Part shown: positions 42,517-54,300 of the stretch, piece after piece
How positions within the stretch are numbered: position 1 is the stretch's first letter
Layout: every line of letters begins with the position of its first letter
Source of the DNA: Brachypodium distachyon
Lineage: Eukaryota; Streptophyta; Magnoliopsida; Poales; Poaceae
Length of the DNA: 64,000 nucleotides
NCBI RefSeq assembly: GCF_000005505.3
Contig: NC_016132.3
Coordinates: 21,938,501-22,002,500, forward strand
Direction of reading: 5' to 3'
Translations under genes and position numbers: made by a program
The notes under the pieces: generated by a model
Told to the model about the DNA's origin: nothing
The model's input: the letters and a program-made list of their open reading frames with translations, nothing else
Databases searched by the model: none

Positions 42517-42640
42517 CCTCGTTTGATGTCCGTCCGCTCCTCGTTTCGCTCGCTGATCCGCAGCACTCCCGCCCGGCGCCCGCCGTCCCGCGACCGCGAC
42601 ATCTCGCCGCACGCCGGAGCCCTAACCCGCGGCAGCCGCG

Positions 42641-45391
42641 ATGTCGCACCCCCACCCCCAGGGCGACACCGTCCCGCTCCACCCCTCGTCGGCGCAGTCC
42701 GACATGGACGAGATCGAGAGCCTCATCCACGCCGCCCCCACCGCCGCCGCCGTTCTCCCCGCGCGGCCCTCCTCCCCTCCGCGCGCGTCGATCCCCATCT
42801 CCAACTCCCCTCCCGTCGCCGCCCCGACCAGCTCCAAGCCCCAGCCCGTTCCCCCGTTCTCTTCCGCAGTGTCATCGTCCTCCGCGCCGCCCCGCTCCGC
42901 CTCCGTCACCATTCCCATCGCCGCCGACGGGTTCGGAGCCCCGCCCAACACGCTCACCGAGCCCGTCTGGGACACCGTCCAGCGCGACCTCTCCCGCATC
43001 GTCAGCAACCTCAAGCTCGTCGTCTTCCCCAACCCATTCCGCGAGGACCCTGGCAAGGCGCTACGCGATTGGGATCTCTGGGGCCCCTTCTTCTTCATCG
43101 TCTTCCTCGGCCTCACCCTGTCGTGGTCGGCCTCAGTTAAGAAGGTAGCCGCTGCATTTCCTTCGGTTATGTGAAATCCAAATTTATCACTGTCAAAAAA
43201 AAAATCCAATGATCTTAGCTGTTGTGGTCGGCCTCAGTAAGGGTGGTTTTCACGTGATATTTTCCCCCAATACAAACCTTCCAAGGATCTTAGTCATCTA
43301 TGTATTTGAGATACATTGATCAGGTGAAAATATATGTAGACTAAACAAGGAATGTTCCATGAAAAAATTGCAATGACAGTATGATCGGCGTGCATTAGTT
43401 GGAGTATTGGTGCTTCGTTGCAGATATCTCTGATGCCACTCATTGACCTAATGTATGCGGCTGCTGCTGTCTATCTCTGGTAGCCTACCCACCACCAACA
43501 TCTGAAGAGTATCAATGCTATGGCCTGGATTGCGGTCATGATGTATTGATGTGTATACACAGTAGCATCTATGTATATGTCTATGAGTGAGCCCTTGCCT
43601 TGGTTTTCTCTTGGAGGTTAGGCCTTGATAATCACATGTAGCGCTTGTCAGTTGCATGGGTGATGGGTAGCACCGATGATAATGCACTACCAGTTCATCA
43701 GGTTCAATTTATCTCAAGGGCAGGCAAACTGCCTTACTTCCTCATTGGTGTTGTATGTGTCGTAGCTGCTGCAGGAATTGATTAAAGATCGGACAGCGTT
43801 AACGTCTAGATTGGTAGACATTTTCAGCCATATTCCTATTTGTAACATGAGCTCTACAATTTACTATGCATATCAAATCGCAAGTGCATTTATATAAAAA
43901 ATAAGAGCATAAGAATTCATTTAACTGCATACTATTAGCATGGACTCATGATCGTCGATCGTGTCAGTCTCTTGATCTTATTGGCAAATTTTTCAGGGCA
44001 GTGCATTTTTAGAATGGCAACTATGTTTTACCTTGTGATAGAAGGTGTTGGACTTTCTACGTTAACCTCCGAACCATGACAGATGGCCATGGGTATTCCG
44101 CTGTTTTACATCATCTCCATTTTGGGAGCATGTTTGGCATATTAGACTAAATATCAAGGAACTCAAATATTTTGGGCACTAGTTTCACAAAACCCCAATT
44201 TTTGATAATTGTATCACATAACCGCAAGTTTTGGGTAAGATGTACTGTCAGTCTATCACACAACCCAAACTATATCTCTCATTGAACTAATCACAAAAAC
44301 TAATAGGCATGGCTCACATGGCTGCTGCCACATAGGCATGTTCCTGTGCATGTTTTGTGGGGTCCATTGTTGCTTTTCTTTTATTGGTGGAATGATTTTG
44401 GCTCGCTTTTAAGGCGGGGCTATACTGTTTAGCAGGGCAGGAGCTTTATATATAGTGCTTGATGTGCTCTGTCTCGTTAGGTGGCAAGTTTTTAGAACTG
44501 TCTGCCAATGCTCTTTGGTCGTTTTACGTGTCTTAGTACGGACACTCCCTTCTTTGGTAGTTTTTATCTGCATTTTCGGTGGTTGGATTTCTTTTTCTCC
44601 TGTTTGCTCGTGTTGTGTACTATCCAGCTGCTTCACAACCTTGCTTGCTCTGTTGGTAGACTACATCCTACGAGTAAATAGATCCTACTGTAGTTTAGAT
44701 GTTATTCTTATTCATATAGTGCAGAAAATTGCCCCACATCAAGTAATTTATTTTATTAGAAAAAAATCGGATACTCATTTCAATGGAGCATTGATCTATC
44801 TGCCGGTATCCTTATACATTGAGTAATCTCCATGAACACTTTGGTTCTTCCTATGGTCGCAGTTGCTCTTCTTTAATTCTTTCATGTGACATGGTGTGTC
44901 GCACACTGATTTTGATGACATGTTTTTGTTTTTTGTAGTCCGAAGTATTTGCTGTTGCTTTTGCTGTACTAGCTGCTGGTGCTATAATCCTCACGCTGAA
45001 TGTGCTGCTTCTGGTACTTACTCCATTCCTCTCTTGACAGCATGTGCTTGTGTGTGTCTGCACACTACCTATAACACACCAACTGCTACACCAGTTCTTT
45101 CAGGCCAATGACCACAATTTTTCACTGCAGGGCGGACACATCATCTTCTTCCAGAGCCTCAGTCTTCTTGGATACTGCCTGTTCCCTTTGGATGTTGGAG
45201 CTCTAATTTGCTTGATGAAGGACAACGTGGTACTAAAGATAGTTGTGGTAGCAGTAACAATAGCATGGAGCTCCTGGGCAGCTTATCCACTCATGAGCAC
45301 TGCCGTCAACCCAAGGAGAAAGGCTCTGGCGCTTTATCCTGTCTTCCTCATGTATGTTTCTGTTGGCTTCCTCATAATTGCAATAAATTAA
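42641..45391 (+). CDS. YIP1-family membrane protein (YIPF6/YIP4-like), 3 exons
   Basis: Exons are 42641-43144, 44939-45013 and 45131-45391, giving 840 nt and 279 residues with GT..AG borders and no frame break. Residues 1-105 are proline/serine-rich and probably cytosolic. A conserved YIP segment follows ([36 protein letters not shown]) and then about five membrane-spanning stretches, including exon 2 ([20 protein letters not shown]) and exon 3 ([20 protein letters not shown], then [16 protein letters not shown]). This is the layout of the YIPF6/YIP4 branch, integral Golgi/trans-Golgi proteins that work with Rab GTPases in secretory trafficking. Intron 1 is long (1794 nt). Confidence 0.93.
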
Positions 45392-46717
45392 GGGTGGGAT
45401 GATTGCTATCGTGCCGTCGTTAGTCCTAAGATTTTCCCAGCGAACCAGCAGAATGCATATAGGTTTGATCTGACTGGTTTATTTCCTATCCTTTGCCAGC
45501 TATTTTGATTTCTTTTCTTTAGTACGTACATAATGAAAGGTTGTAGGGCTATAGGATGTAGTCTGAAAATTATACGTGTTTGTAAAGGAACCTTTCTTTT
45601 TGGCACCCTTCTAGATAATCTGCAGGCTGCTGAATGAGCTTGGGCATGCCATGCCGTTAGCACATCATGCTGTGTACTTGTGTGCCTGGTTCTAGTTGTG
45701 CCATCTCTGCCGTGTCACCAGGGCCGTGTATAGCAGGATAGCAAAGCTTGCCTGGTTATTGTTGTCACAAACAAGATTGTACGCAAGACCGCTTCCTGGA
45801 AGTTGTCGTTGATGTATCTGGTAAGTGGTAACTGCGTATTCGGTGGTCCTCACAGTGGTGAAACAACCACGGCGATGACTCAAACAATTGAAGTTTGCAA
45901 TCGGAGTTGTGGAAGTGGATTGACTGGCGACATGAGTTGCTCCGTTATTTCTAGTCTACTGGCAACTGATGCCATCGTAGTCTCTCTTCGTGTGTACTGT
46001 GTAGTGTGTACCCTGCATCGTGACCATCCTGACCCAAGTCGTGCTTCTGTCCTGATTGATTTTAATTTCACTACCCGGTGGTCCTACGTAAAATATCATC
46101 AACCCTGTCCATAAACGTCGACGCGTCAGACCCGTCAGATACGCAATCTTCTTGACTAATTTCCCTGTCGGTCACGCGGGATCTGTAATTAACAATGTGT
46201 TCATCGATCTCCCGGTAGGCCGACCTATCAACATCAGCGTGCGTACGTACTCCCTCCGTACTAAAAACACAACAAGTATTTAGTAACGGAGGAGGAGGGA
46301 GTAGTAGTATAAGGCCAGAAATAAACCGGACGGACGGAGTCAAGTTTCGAAGGTAGTGTTGCGTTGCAGGAGCTGCACAGGAGGATCCTAAACTTAGCCG
46401 CCGAGGCAAACGCAAGAGTCCAATTACGCGCTCTAAATCTAACCGGGAACAACTGAACAATGTCTTCTAAATACGTGTTCTGAATCCCACATCCTCCTTC
46501 CTGCCTCCTTCCGATCCCGGGTCTTTTCTTGGCGCCCCCTCCCAAGTCCCAAACCCCTCCCAATCCCAATGAGATACGCGGTGGGTCTCTTCTATATTTA
46601 AGCATGCGAGCGCGGGCCTCTCGCAGCCACCCGCGACCGACAGGGTAGCTAGCAGCCGCAGAGAGCTATTTGTAAACAACGCGCGTGCGTTTCTTCGGGG
46701 TGGAGCTGCAGGAGGGC
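45392..46717. other. Intergenic DNA, YIP to unknown gene
   Basis: It holds the YIP 3' region and the promoter of the next gene. A short Stowaway-like relic (46250-46301, CTCCCTCCGTACT..AGGAGGGAG) is present. A TATA box lies at 46593-46600. No other gene is supported. Confidence 0.5.
46593..46600 (+). promoter_or_regulatory. TATA box of the unknown gene at 46718
   Basis: TCTATATTTAAGC lies 118-125 nt before the chosen ATG, in a GC-richer leader. This predicts a transcription start near 46625-46630. Confidence 0.55.
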
Positions 46718-47272
46718 ATGGGCGGGGTGGCGTCGGAGGAGCCCGACTGCGTGGAGATGGAGGCGGCGGAGCAGCTCATCCAGCTGAGCGGCGGCGGCGA
46801 CGACGACGGCAACGGCGAGGGCTCGGAGAGTTGCAAGAGCGCGGACAGCGTCAAGGCCGGCGGGCCGAAGCCGCTGCCGCGGCAGGGAGATGATGGCAAC
46901 AAGGAGGGGGCGCCGGCCGTGGAGGTGGAGTCGAGCAGCAGCTCGAGGCCGAGACCCGGAAAGTCTGGCCCGGAGAAGGGTGGCGGCATCGTCGTTGACG
47001 GCAGCGGCGGAGTCAACGAAGAGGAAGCCGTCATCGGCGGGGGCGAGAGGAGGAGGAGGCCGAGGTTCTGGTCGCTGGCGGCGATTTACAGGGAGACGAG
47101 GAGGGTGGGCGGCGTGCGCTGCTGCCCCCGCGAGGAGGCGGCGGCCCGTGAGGACGGGAAGAGGAGGAATGATGGGAAGAGGAGGCCTGCCGCGGATGGA
47201 ACGACGGCCGGCGAGGCGGTCCCCGTTGCGGCGTGCAAGGCGAGGAGATTGGTAAGTCGACCGAAGGATTGA
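46718..47272 (+). CDS. Small plant protein of unknown function
   Basis: ATG 46718 to TGA 47272 gives 184 residues (the frame is open upstream only from a GTG). Visible features are EAAEQLIQLSG near the N-terminus, an acidic glycine/serine-rich middle, a basic RRRRPRFWSLAAIYRETR segment (about residues 112-129), then a Lys/Arg-rich tail that could act as a nuclear targeting signal. The pairing of an AAEQL.QLSG motif with an R-F-S-I-Y-T-like motif is something I associate with uncharacterised plant proteins; no function is known to me. A strong splice donor (TTG|GTAAGT at about 47250) lies just before the stop, so a spliced form with a downstream exon is possible. TATA box at 46593. Confidence 0.65.
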   Translation: MGGVASEEPDCVEMEAAEQLIQLSGGGDDDGNGEGSESCKSADSVKAGGPKPLPRQGDDGNKEGAPAVEVESSSSSRPRPGKSGPEKGGGIVVDGSGGVNEEEAVIGGGERRRRPRFWSLAAIYRETRRVGGVRCCPREEAAAREDGKRRNDGKRRPAADGTTAGEAVPVAACKARRLVSRPKD

Positions 47273-47487
47273 TTAGGAGAGCATGTACGTAGACCGGATC
47301 GGAGCATATGGATCATCGATGTTCTTGCCAGATATACTGGTAGCAACACGCATGCTTGCGTGGAAAAGGTTGGCTCGATCGTGTGGGCTGTAGGACTGTA
47401 GATGGCACCCGCCGGGTTCGGGGCCGGGTCAGGCCATACCAGACCCGGACCCGGCCGTCCGCCCCGTGACCCGATTAGATGAAATTT

Positions 47488-48151
47488 TGTGTTTTTTAAG
47501 CTGACTCATGATTTGTTAGCATTAAATGAAATTTTAATTCATTTATATAATGGTAAAAAGGTCGACTCTTAACTGGCTCTTAGTCGATTCTTTACTTAAG
47601 AGGTTGACTCTTCACGAAGAGTCAGTTATCTTCTCTCTCATGTTTCTCTTTCCTCCACACAAGTATCAAATAAGGGTCGGTTAAAAGTCAGCCTTTGCGG
47701 ACGCCCTAAGGCATTCCGCAGTGTGGGTGGTTCATAATACATCACATCAACCTAAGTTTGCACGGATCCAAGTTTGTGGTTTTTGCTCCGGTGCTATGCT
47801 TCTCCTCCATCTCTTCTAGTGGGACCCACCCCTATTAAAAGAAAGGAAAGAAACCTTCGTGTCAGGATTGCATGCTCTCCATTCATTCGCTGCCATCTCC
47901 TTTTTCCATTTCCTTCATTTGTTTAATAGTTTGCACCCGTTCATATACATGCACCGATCTTTCAATTTCTAAAGTTTGCTCCACCTCCACAGTGTGATAC
48001 ACCGATGTAAACTCTTTTACAAGTAAGCTTTATGAACCGGTGAAATGCAACACTGGAGAAGGCCTAAGAGTCAGTCGAGAGTCAATCTATTTATCTTTGT
48101 ACATCATCGCATTTAATGCTAACAAATTATTTAGCAACTCCAAAAACACAA
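47488..48151. mobile_element. Inverted-repeat element, about 664 bp, possibly nested
   Basis: TTGTTAGCATTAAATG (about 47513-47528) has its complement CATTTAATGCTAACAA at about 48110-48125. Similarity extends outward (GTGTTTTT versus AAAAACAC) and inward (GACTCTTAACTGGCTCTTAG versus CTAAGAGTCAGTCGAGAGTC). A second inverted pair lies inside (GGTTCATAA near 47730 and TTATGAACC near 48033), suggesting one MITE within another. Class not determined. Confidence 0.55.
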
Positions 48152-48711
48152 TCTATTACGTGCATTATTTTGTCGTCGAGTCTAAATGACGTGGAGAGTC
48201 AATGCCGATTCTACCATTATGGAGGCCCTCAGGACAAAACTAGAATATCTTTTTTTAGAGCATAGTGAATACTCTACAAAATAAGCAAAAAAAGGTAAAG
48301 TTTAACTCTTGAAAAGCGATTTTAGTCTCTTTTAGTTTTTTTCTAAATAAAAAGTATACACGTAACGTACATAAGCGCATGTATGTGTGTGACTAAATAC
48401 AGACACGTTGAAAACCAACATGGTGGTTGCTTAGTTGTTGTATCTACAACCCATCGAAGATCAAATCCGATTTCACATCTTGTGTGTCTTATAACATGTG
48501 AATTGTCCGGTAGGCGGCATACCTCTTCATGGCAAGGTGCTGACTTCGTCAATCTTGAGGCTTTGTAGCTCCAATCATCTGCAGGCATTGTGTGAGTGGG
48601 TGCCTGTGCATAAGGGGTGTGTTTGTGTCAGTCAGCGTTTTGTCGAAAAGAAAGAGCACTTCCATCTTATCCTTGAAATTCTAGTACAAAGCTTCTTTTC
48701 TTTATCAAATA

Positions 48712-49046
48712 CTCACTCCATTCCAAAATACATCTCGTATGGTTTCATGTACTTGGACCAAGGCACAACCCTTCTGGGTACTCCAAGGAGCACCTGCTTC
48801 TGGTTTGCAGCATGGTATTAATTCCTGCATGACGATTCGGATTCTTTTTTCAGCCAAATTTGCACGCCAACCGGTACTCCGCTCTTCTCTACACGTACTC
48901 CTGAAATTTTCTGCCGCGCGCCGTGTCTGTTGACTCCCATCGATAGTAGTAAGCAATCAATGTTGCGGGAATCAAGGCAGAAAACGAGGTGTTTTGTGAA
49001 ATTTCCGGGAAAAATCTATACGCGGTGTATTTTGGAATGGAGTGAG
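48712..49046. mobile_element. Stowaway-type MITE (335 bp)
   Basis: The ends CTCACTCCATTCCAAAATACA and GTGTATTTTGGAATGGAGTGAG are complements with TA on both sides. Confidence 0.82.
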
Positions 49047-49055
49047 TACACAATA

Positions 49056-49226
49056 CTCCTTCTTTTTTCAGTTTATAAGGCACACATGAATTCTTTATCA
49101 TTAATTTGACCAACAACATGTGAGTTATATGCCAAAAAAGTGTAAACTTTTTGTACAAACATTTTTTGTTGGTCAAGTTGACAATCTGGAATAAGCATGT
49201 CTTATAAATAAATAAAAAGAATGGAG
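49056..49226. mobile_element. MITE-like element (171 bp)
   Basis: CTCCTTCTTTTTTCAGTTTATAAGGC at the left pairs with CTTATAAATAAATAAAAAGAATGGAG at the right; GACCAACAACA and TGTTGGTCAA pair inside. TA is seen on the left only. Confidence 0.6.
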
Positions 49227-50290
49227 TTTTTCGCGAAGTTGTTGCTTATGATGCAAGGTGACTGGTAGGCATGTTGAGAACTCCTTAATGAGTCATTTGA
49301 ATTTGGCGAAGCATCCACTCTAAACAATTCATAGTGGTTTTGCGTAAAAGAGTAGTAAAAAAAATGTGTCAATTATTTGCAAAACATAGTGGATCCAAAC
49401 TATTTATTATAGTTGTCTAGGTCATGTTATAATTTTAGTAAGTTACGAACGATCTTTGCAGTATAAAGCGGGCTAACACTAAATGCTACTTTCAAGTGCA
49501 ACTACTTTGCCCTCTTTACGAGGAGTGAATATGGTAGGAGATAATCATTACTAAGAGCAACACAAAATTTATACTATTAAGATGTTACATAATGTAAAAT
49601 CTAAAATAATAGATAGAAGATCACGACGTGCCGCTAGAATAGTGAAATGAAACATTAGAATAATTTGATGTCCTATATATTAGAACGTATTAATAACACA
49701 TAAATTTAACAAGCCGGCATCATATGATATGAGAAACTTCAAACTATACCATGTCAAATGTCTCTTCACGCATGACTCAATTCACCTCTCATTTTTCACC
49801 CCCCCCCTACATAAATATGATAGAACATCTGTATTCACAACATAATTTGAACACATTTTAAGCAGCATGACCACCACAGTGAATCTTACCAGATTTTGCA
49901 AACAATTCAGCTGAGATCTTACGATGTCTTTTGCTACTTCACCACTTCTTTACTAATCGCCTCAACCGCACTTTATGGCATATCACTTCAGCCCAATCTA
50001 CAATGTGGTTAAAAAAGGGGGGAGAAGATCACAAAGAAATACTCATGATTATTAACAAGAATGTCGGTTAAATGATCCTTGTTACAAAGGAGAACGTGAG
50101 AGCTTAACACTAGGTGCTCATTCGGTTTCAACTATCATGTATTCTTAAACAGTATCACGAATCCTAGTTTAATACGTTGTTTTTGCGTTTTATAAGTTTG
50201 TGAACCATGGTTCAAAAAAGCACTAAGCGCTAAGCGAGCGGTGGAGGAATTGAAGAATAAGCGTTTCGTACGGACTCTGTTTTCGAGAAG

Positions 50291-50444
50291 TTGGCGGGAT
50301 TCTTGGAGAAAATCAAGGAGAATTGGAGAATTTGAGAGATAGTGTTGCTCGCCGGGGAGAAATTGGCGGGATCCTTAGGGGAATCCAGGGGAATTGGAGA
50401 AATTGGCGGGATTTTGTTACTTGCCCAGGGAAAATTGGCGGGAT
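50291..50444. repeat. Imperfect repeats around AATTGGCGGGAT
   Basis: TTGGCGGGAT occurs near 50291, 50363, 50403 and 50435 with variable GGAGAA-rich spacers. The 93-codon frame across it is a product of the repeat. Confidence 0.6.
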
Positions 50445-50569
50445 ACTTGAAGAAAAAAAGCGAATTGAAAAAATTGGAGGGGTCCTTGGTGGGAATCAGG
50501 CGGGAGAGAGAGAAGCCGCCCCTGCGATAGAGAATTGTGCTAATGAACCTTATCAGCCCTTAAGTAACT

Positions 50570-50823
50570 GCTTAGGATTTCAGTTCTTATTTGGTTGGGT
50601 TTAAAACTGTTTTTTTTTCTTTTTGGCTTATAAGTCACAAAAGCACATATTTAGGTGTTTTTCCTATCTAGTTGATTTTGACTTAGGATTTTTGCTTATA
50701 TCATCATCTAAAATATCAAGTAAATGTCAAAAATTAAAACCGAAAGCATCTAAATATAAATATGTGCTTTTGTGGCTTAAAAGCCAAAGGTCAAAAAACG
50801 GTTTTAATCCGAACCAAACAGGG
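50570..50823. mobile_element. MITE with about 60-bp terminal inverted repeats
   Basis: The left arm (about 50570-50660; TTTGGTTGGGTTTAAAACTG, GTCACAAAAGCACATATTTA) pairs with the right arm (about 50750-50823; ATATGTGCTTTTGTGGC, TTTTAATCCGAACCAAAC). Superfamily not decided. Confidence 0.7.
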
Positions 50824-51276
50824 TCTGAGCGAAGTGTTTTCCCACCGACGAGAGCTTTTGTAAGCTATGTTTTTTTTAACTATGTTCATGTGTTGTTTTA
50901 CCACCGATGAAAACTTTTGCGCGCTATGTTTTTTAACGATGTTCATGTGTTAATTTACCGCGTGTAAGTGAGCTGGTTTACTACCTGGCACCCTCGGCCT
51001 GGCTAGTTGGCTAACTATACCCCCTCCTCCCTCTGCCGAGCGACCCAGCCGCCGACCTCGCTCTCTGGATCTTCTTCCTCCTCGGCCGAGCGCCGCCACC
51101 CATCCCGCTGCCGAGCGCCCATCGTCTTCCTCCTCCGCGAGCGCCTCCACCGCAGGTTGATCTCCCCTTCGATTCTCTCGCTCCCGACCGTTTCTCCTCC
51201 CATCACCCCACGAACGGATTCCGCCCTTTAGCTCCCCGTTTCATAATCTTCCCCAATCCGTAACTGAGGCAAAAAT

Positions 51277-51302
51277 CAAGGTAGGGCGGCCGCCCTACCT
51301 TG
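51277..51302 (+). promoter_or_regulatory. Perfect 26-bp GC-rich palindrome in the presumed PTB 5' leader
   Basis: CAAGGTAGGGCGG is followed without a spacer by its exact reverse complement, ending 33 nt before the ATG at 51336. It contains GCGGCCGC at its centre. If transcribed it would form a strong hairpin close to the start codon; whether it lies inside the transcript is not shown. Confidence 0.7.
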
Positions 51303-51335
51303 CCCTACTGGGTCCTCCGCCCGTGGTGGTGCGGG

Positions 51336-54300
51336 ATGGCGGAGGCGTCCAAAGTGATCCACATCCGGAACGTCGGGCACGAGATCGCCGAGGTGAGAAG
51401 CGGGGTTAAATATTGAGCCTTTTCTACTTCAATTTCGTGTCATGTATCGTATGTTTTTCCTGTTATTAATCGGGCGGGTTCATTTCCTGGGGAAATATTT
51501 CGTTTTTACTAACTATTCACTCACTGCGTGCCTTTTCTTATCGTTGTTTTCTCGCAGGCTGATCTGCTTCAGCTGCTGCAGCCGTTCGGCGCGGTCTCCA
51601 AGATCGTCATGCTGCGTGCCAAGAATCAGGTGAGCTATTTTCTTCCTTTGGTCACTTGTATGTTTTGAGCAATGAAGCAGACATGTTGTTGCTAAAGTTG
51701 CATTGCGGTCGTTTTGGCGGTGCAGGCGCTTCTCCAGATGCAAGACATTCATTCCTCTGTGAGCGCGCTACAATACTACACGACGGTCCAACCTAGCGTA
51801 AGGTGATGTGGTTCTTGGCTGTGATGCTTTTTTAAGGCCAGGAGCTCAATAGTTACTTACGGCTGCTACTTCACAGTTGTGTATTTCATGTTGTTTCTGC
51901 CACGTTAGCTGTTAGTGCATAGTTACTGCTCCTTCCCGATACTGGTTACTTAGTGGTAGGGTTTGCGCTTTGTGCTGTGCTTTTCTATGTCAAAACATAA
52001 CACACAACACATTTATATGCTACATTCTTATTTACCTAAAAGACAACCATACTTCTCATTGACTTTGATCTCTCATTTAGTTACGTTCTTATTCGCTTGT
52101 GCACATGTTCTCACCCTTTTATGCCATTTTAGGGGAAGGAATATTTACATGCAATTCTCATCTCACCAAGAACTTACCACTGACCAGAGCTCTCATGGAC
52201 GGAATTCTGACCAGGTATGCCTGTCCTATCACACAGCCAACTTTTAAAGATTTCTTTTTTAAGATGTTCAATATCATTAATTAACTATGAAATCTGCACA
52301 TGGATTATTCATTATATCCTGTCAGTTGTTATCTTGTAGATTCCAATTTGGCAATCAGTTATATGATACTACAACTCACACTTAGTTGTGGTAGCAGTTG
52401 AACATTGACTTAAGAAAAATGGGTTTTTAGATCTCCTATGTTCAGGTTGTGGACCAAAGATTGAAATAATGACATGCTTTCTTAAGTTATCAAACACTAC
52501 CTTTGACCTGTTTGTGACCTCAACTGCATCCAGGAACTCTCCTTTTTGTTTTCTTGGTTTATTCAATGGGCTATCTAATTCCCTCAGTTGGATCAAATGG
52601 TTCGGTGTGTTGCCATATTTCCAAAAGTCGCCTAAAAGTTTGAGATATGATAGTGTAAATTTGAATTACTATTTTACCATAGAAATGTATAAAGATGCCA
52701 CTAGATGGTAGGTACACAAGATTGTATATCGAAATTGGACGGACGGTTAGCTATATTTAATATATTCCCATCATTTCTTTTCAGATGGCTGAGTTAAATT
52801 GCATACTATATTGTACTGGCTCTTATTTTTCCAACTAGATATACCCTATTCCTCTCTATTTATTCTTTTCTTTCTCCCGTTCTTCTGTCTCGGTGCTCGT
52901 TTGCTGCTGGCCCTCAGGACTCAGAACCCAACCGAATCCTCTTAGCTACTATTCACCACATGATATATCCTATAACGGTGGAGGTTCTACATCAAGTTTT
53001 CAAAGCTTATGGATATGTGGAGAAGATTGTCACATTTAACAAGTCAGCTGGTCAGACTCCGCCTCTCCTTCTCTCTTACCCACGTACACACTTGCACTGC
53101 ATATGAATGCTCAGATTCACTTTCCAGATTGGGTGTGAATAGTAATGTTGATTTATCAACGTCCTGCTTGTTATTTCTAATATATAATGTCGATACAAAT
53201 TAGCAAGTGTATAACAACTGTTGTATGACATAGAAATTGATTTCCTTAGATATAACATTCTGTAGCTATATGTTGGCAACTTGGCACAATCGAAAGACGT
53301 GTGTGCTAATAATTGTAGCAACAAAACAGAATTAGTCTCATGGGCATGGTTGGTCCAGATTTACACCTGTCATCCAATTTGTTGAAGTTTATATGCTAGT
53401 TATACAGAAGAAGTGGATGCAAATTCACATTTTGGCCCCTGGATATAGGCCTAGAGCTTCTGTTGCACTACTCCGTTTCATAATATCAGGTGTGTTATGA
53501 TTCGTTAAGACAAGGGTTTAACCAACCATTACTCTGTTAATATGTAGTTTATGTGATACCAAATTGTAATCATAAGTATGTTTGAATGCCAATCCAATGG
53601 CGTAACTTTTATGTCACATAAATTGCATATTAATAGAGTAATTCTTGGTCAAACCCTTCTCCCTAAGGCATCATAATATGCCTTATATTATGAAATGGAG
53701 GGAGTGCCATTTTCTGCTCTCAGTCACTTTTGCATATTCCTCTTCTGCTGCGGATAAATAGTTGATTCTCTTTAATTCCAGAAAAAGATTGTTCTATACA
53801 TTATGCCTGTGTGGTGCAGGTTTTCAAGCTCTTATCCAGTATCAATCACGTCAAGAAGCTGTGGAAGCATTTGGTGCTTTGCATGTAATTATTTACGGCT
53901 CCTTTAATGTCCTAATTTACACACAATTCTGATTTATTCTTACAAACCTACAATGCTACAGGGAAGGAACATATATGATGGTTGCTGTCAGCTAGACATC
54001 CAGTATTCAAAGTATGAGCTGTGACTAATCTTAGTTGCAATGTGTTTTTTTTCTTCAATTGTTATATATGACTTTCTTTTGTTTGCTTTGCGTGAATATC
54101 TCAGTCTCAGTGAATTGCAAGTCCATTACAACAATGATCGGTCTAGGTAAGATTTGACTTCTCAATTCTCATCCCTACAAGTGATATTTTTAGATAATAA
54201 TGTGTGTGCATGTCAGTGCGCTTTGAGGGTTTGTAACGTCTTGTAGGGTTGTCATGTAGCTTGAGTGTACAGCTTGATCTTTCTCCAAACTTATTTTAAT

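Larger units (their letters stand above)
40405..42640. promoter_or_regulatory. Divergent intergenic region between bZIP and YIP genes
   Basis: The two genes are transcribed away from each other, so about 2.2 kb holds both promoters. The bZIP-proximal 250 bp and the YIP-proximal 150 bp are GC-rich. Between them lie MITEs (41106-41198, 41978-42090, part of one near 42145), a diverged direct repeat near 41839-41945 (CGAACATTGTGCAACTCAATT twice) and a TTC microsatellite at 42490-42516. No gene is supported in the middle. Confidence 0.55.
47273..51335. other. Intergenic DNA with several inverted-repeat elements
   Basis: About 4 kb, AT-rich, with no supported gene. It contains a 664-bp foldback-like element (47488-48151), MITEs (48712-49046, 49056-49226), imperfect GGCGGGAT repeats (50291-50444), a MITE with about 60-bp inverted repeats (about 50570-50823) and the PTB promoter and leader at its right end. 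Confidence 0.5.

Noticed and set aside
42240..43148. 302-codon plus-strand frame with a proline/serine-rich end
   Set aside because: It overlaps YIP exon 1 in another frame; its length comes from the GC-rich composition of that exon.
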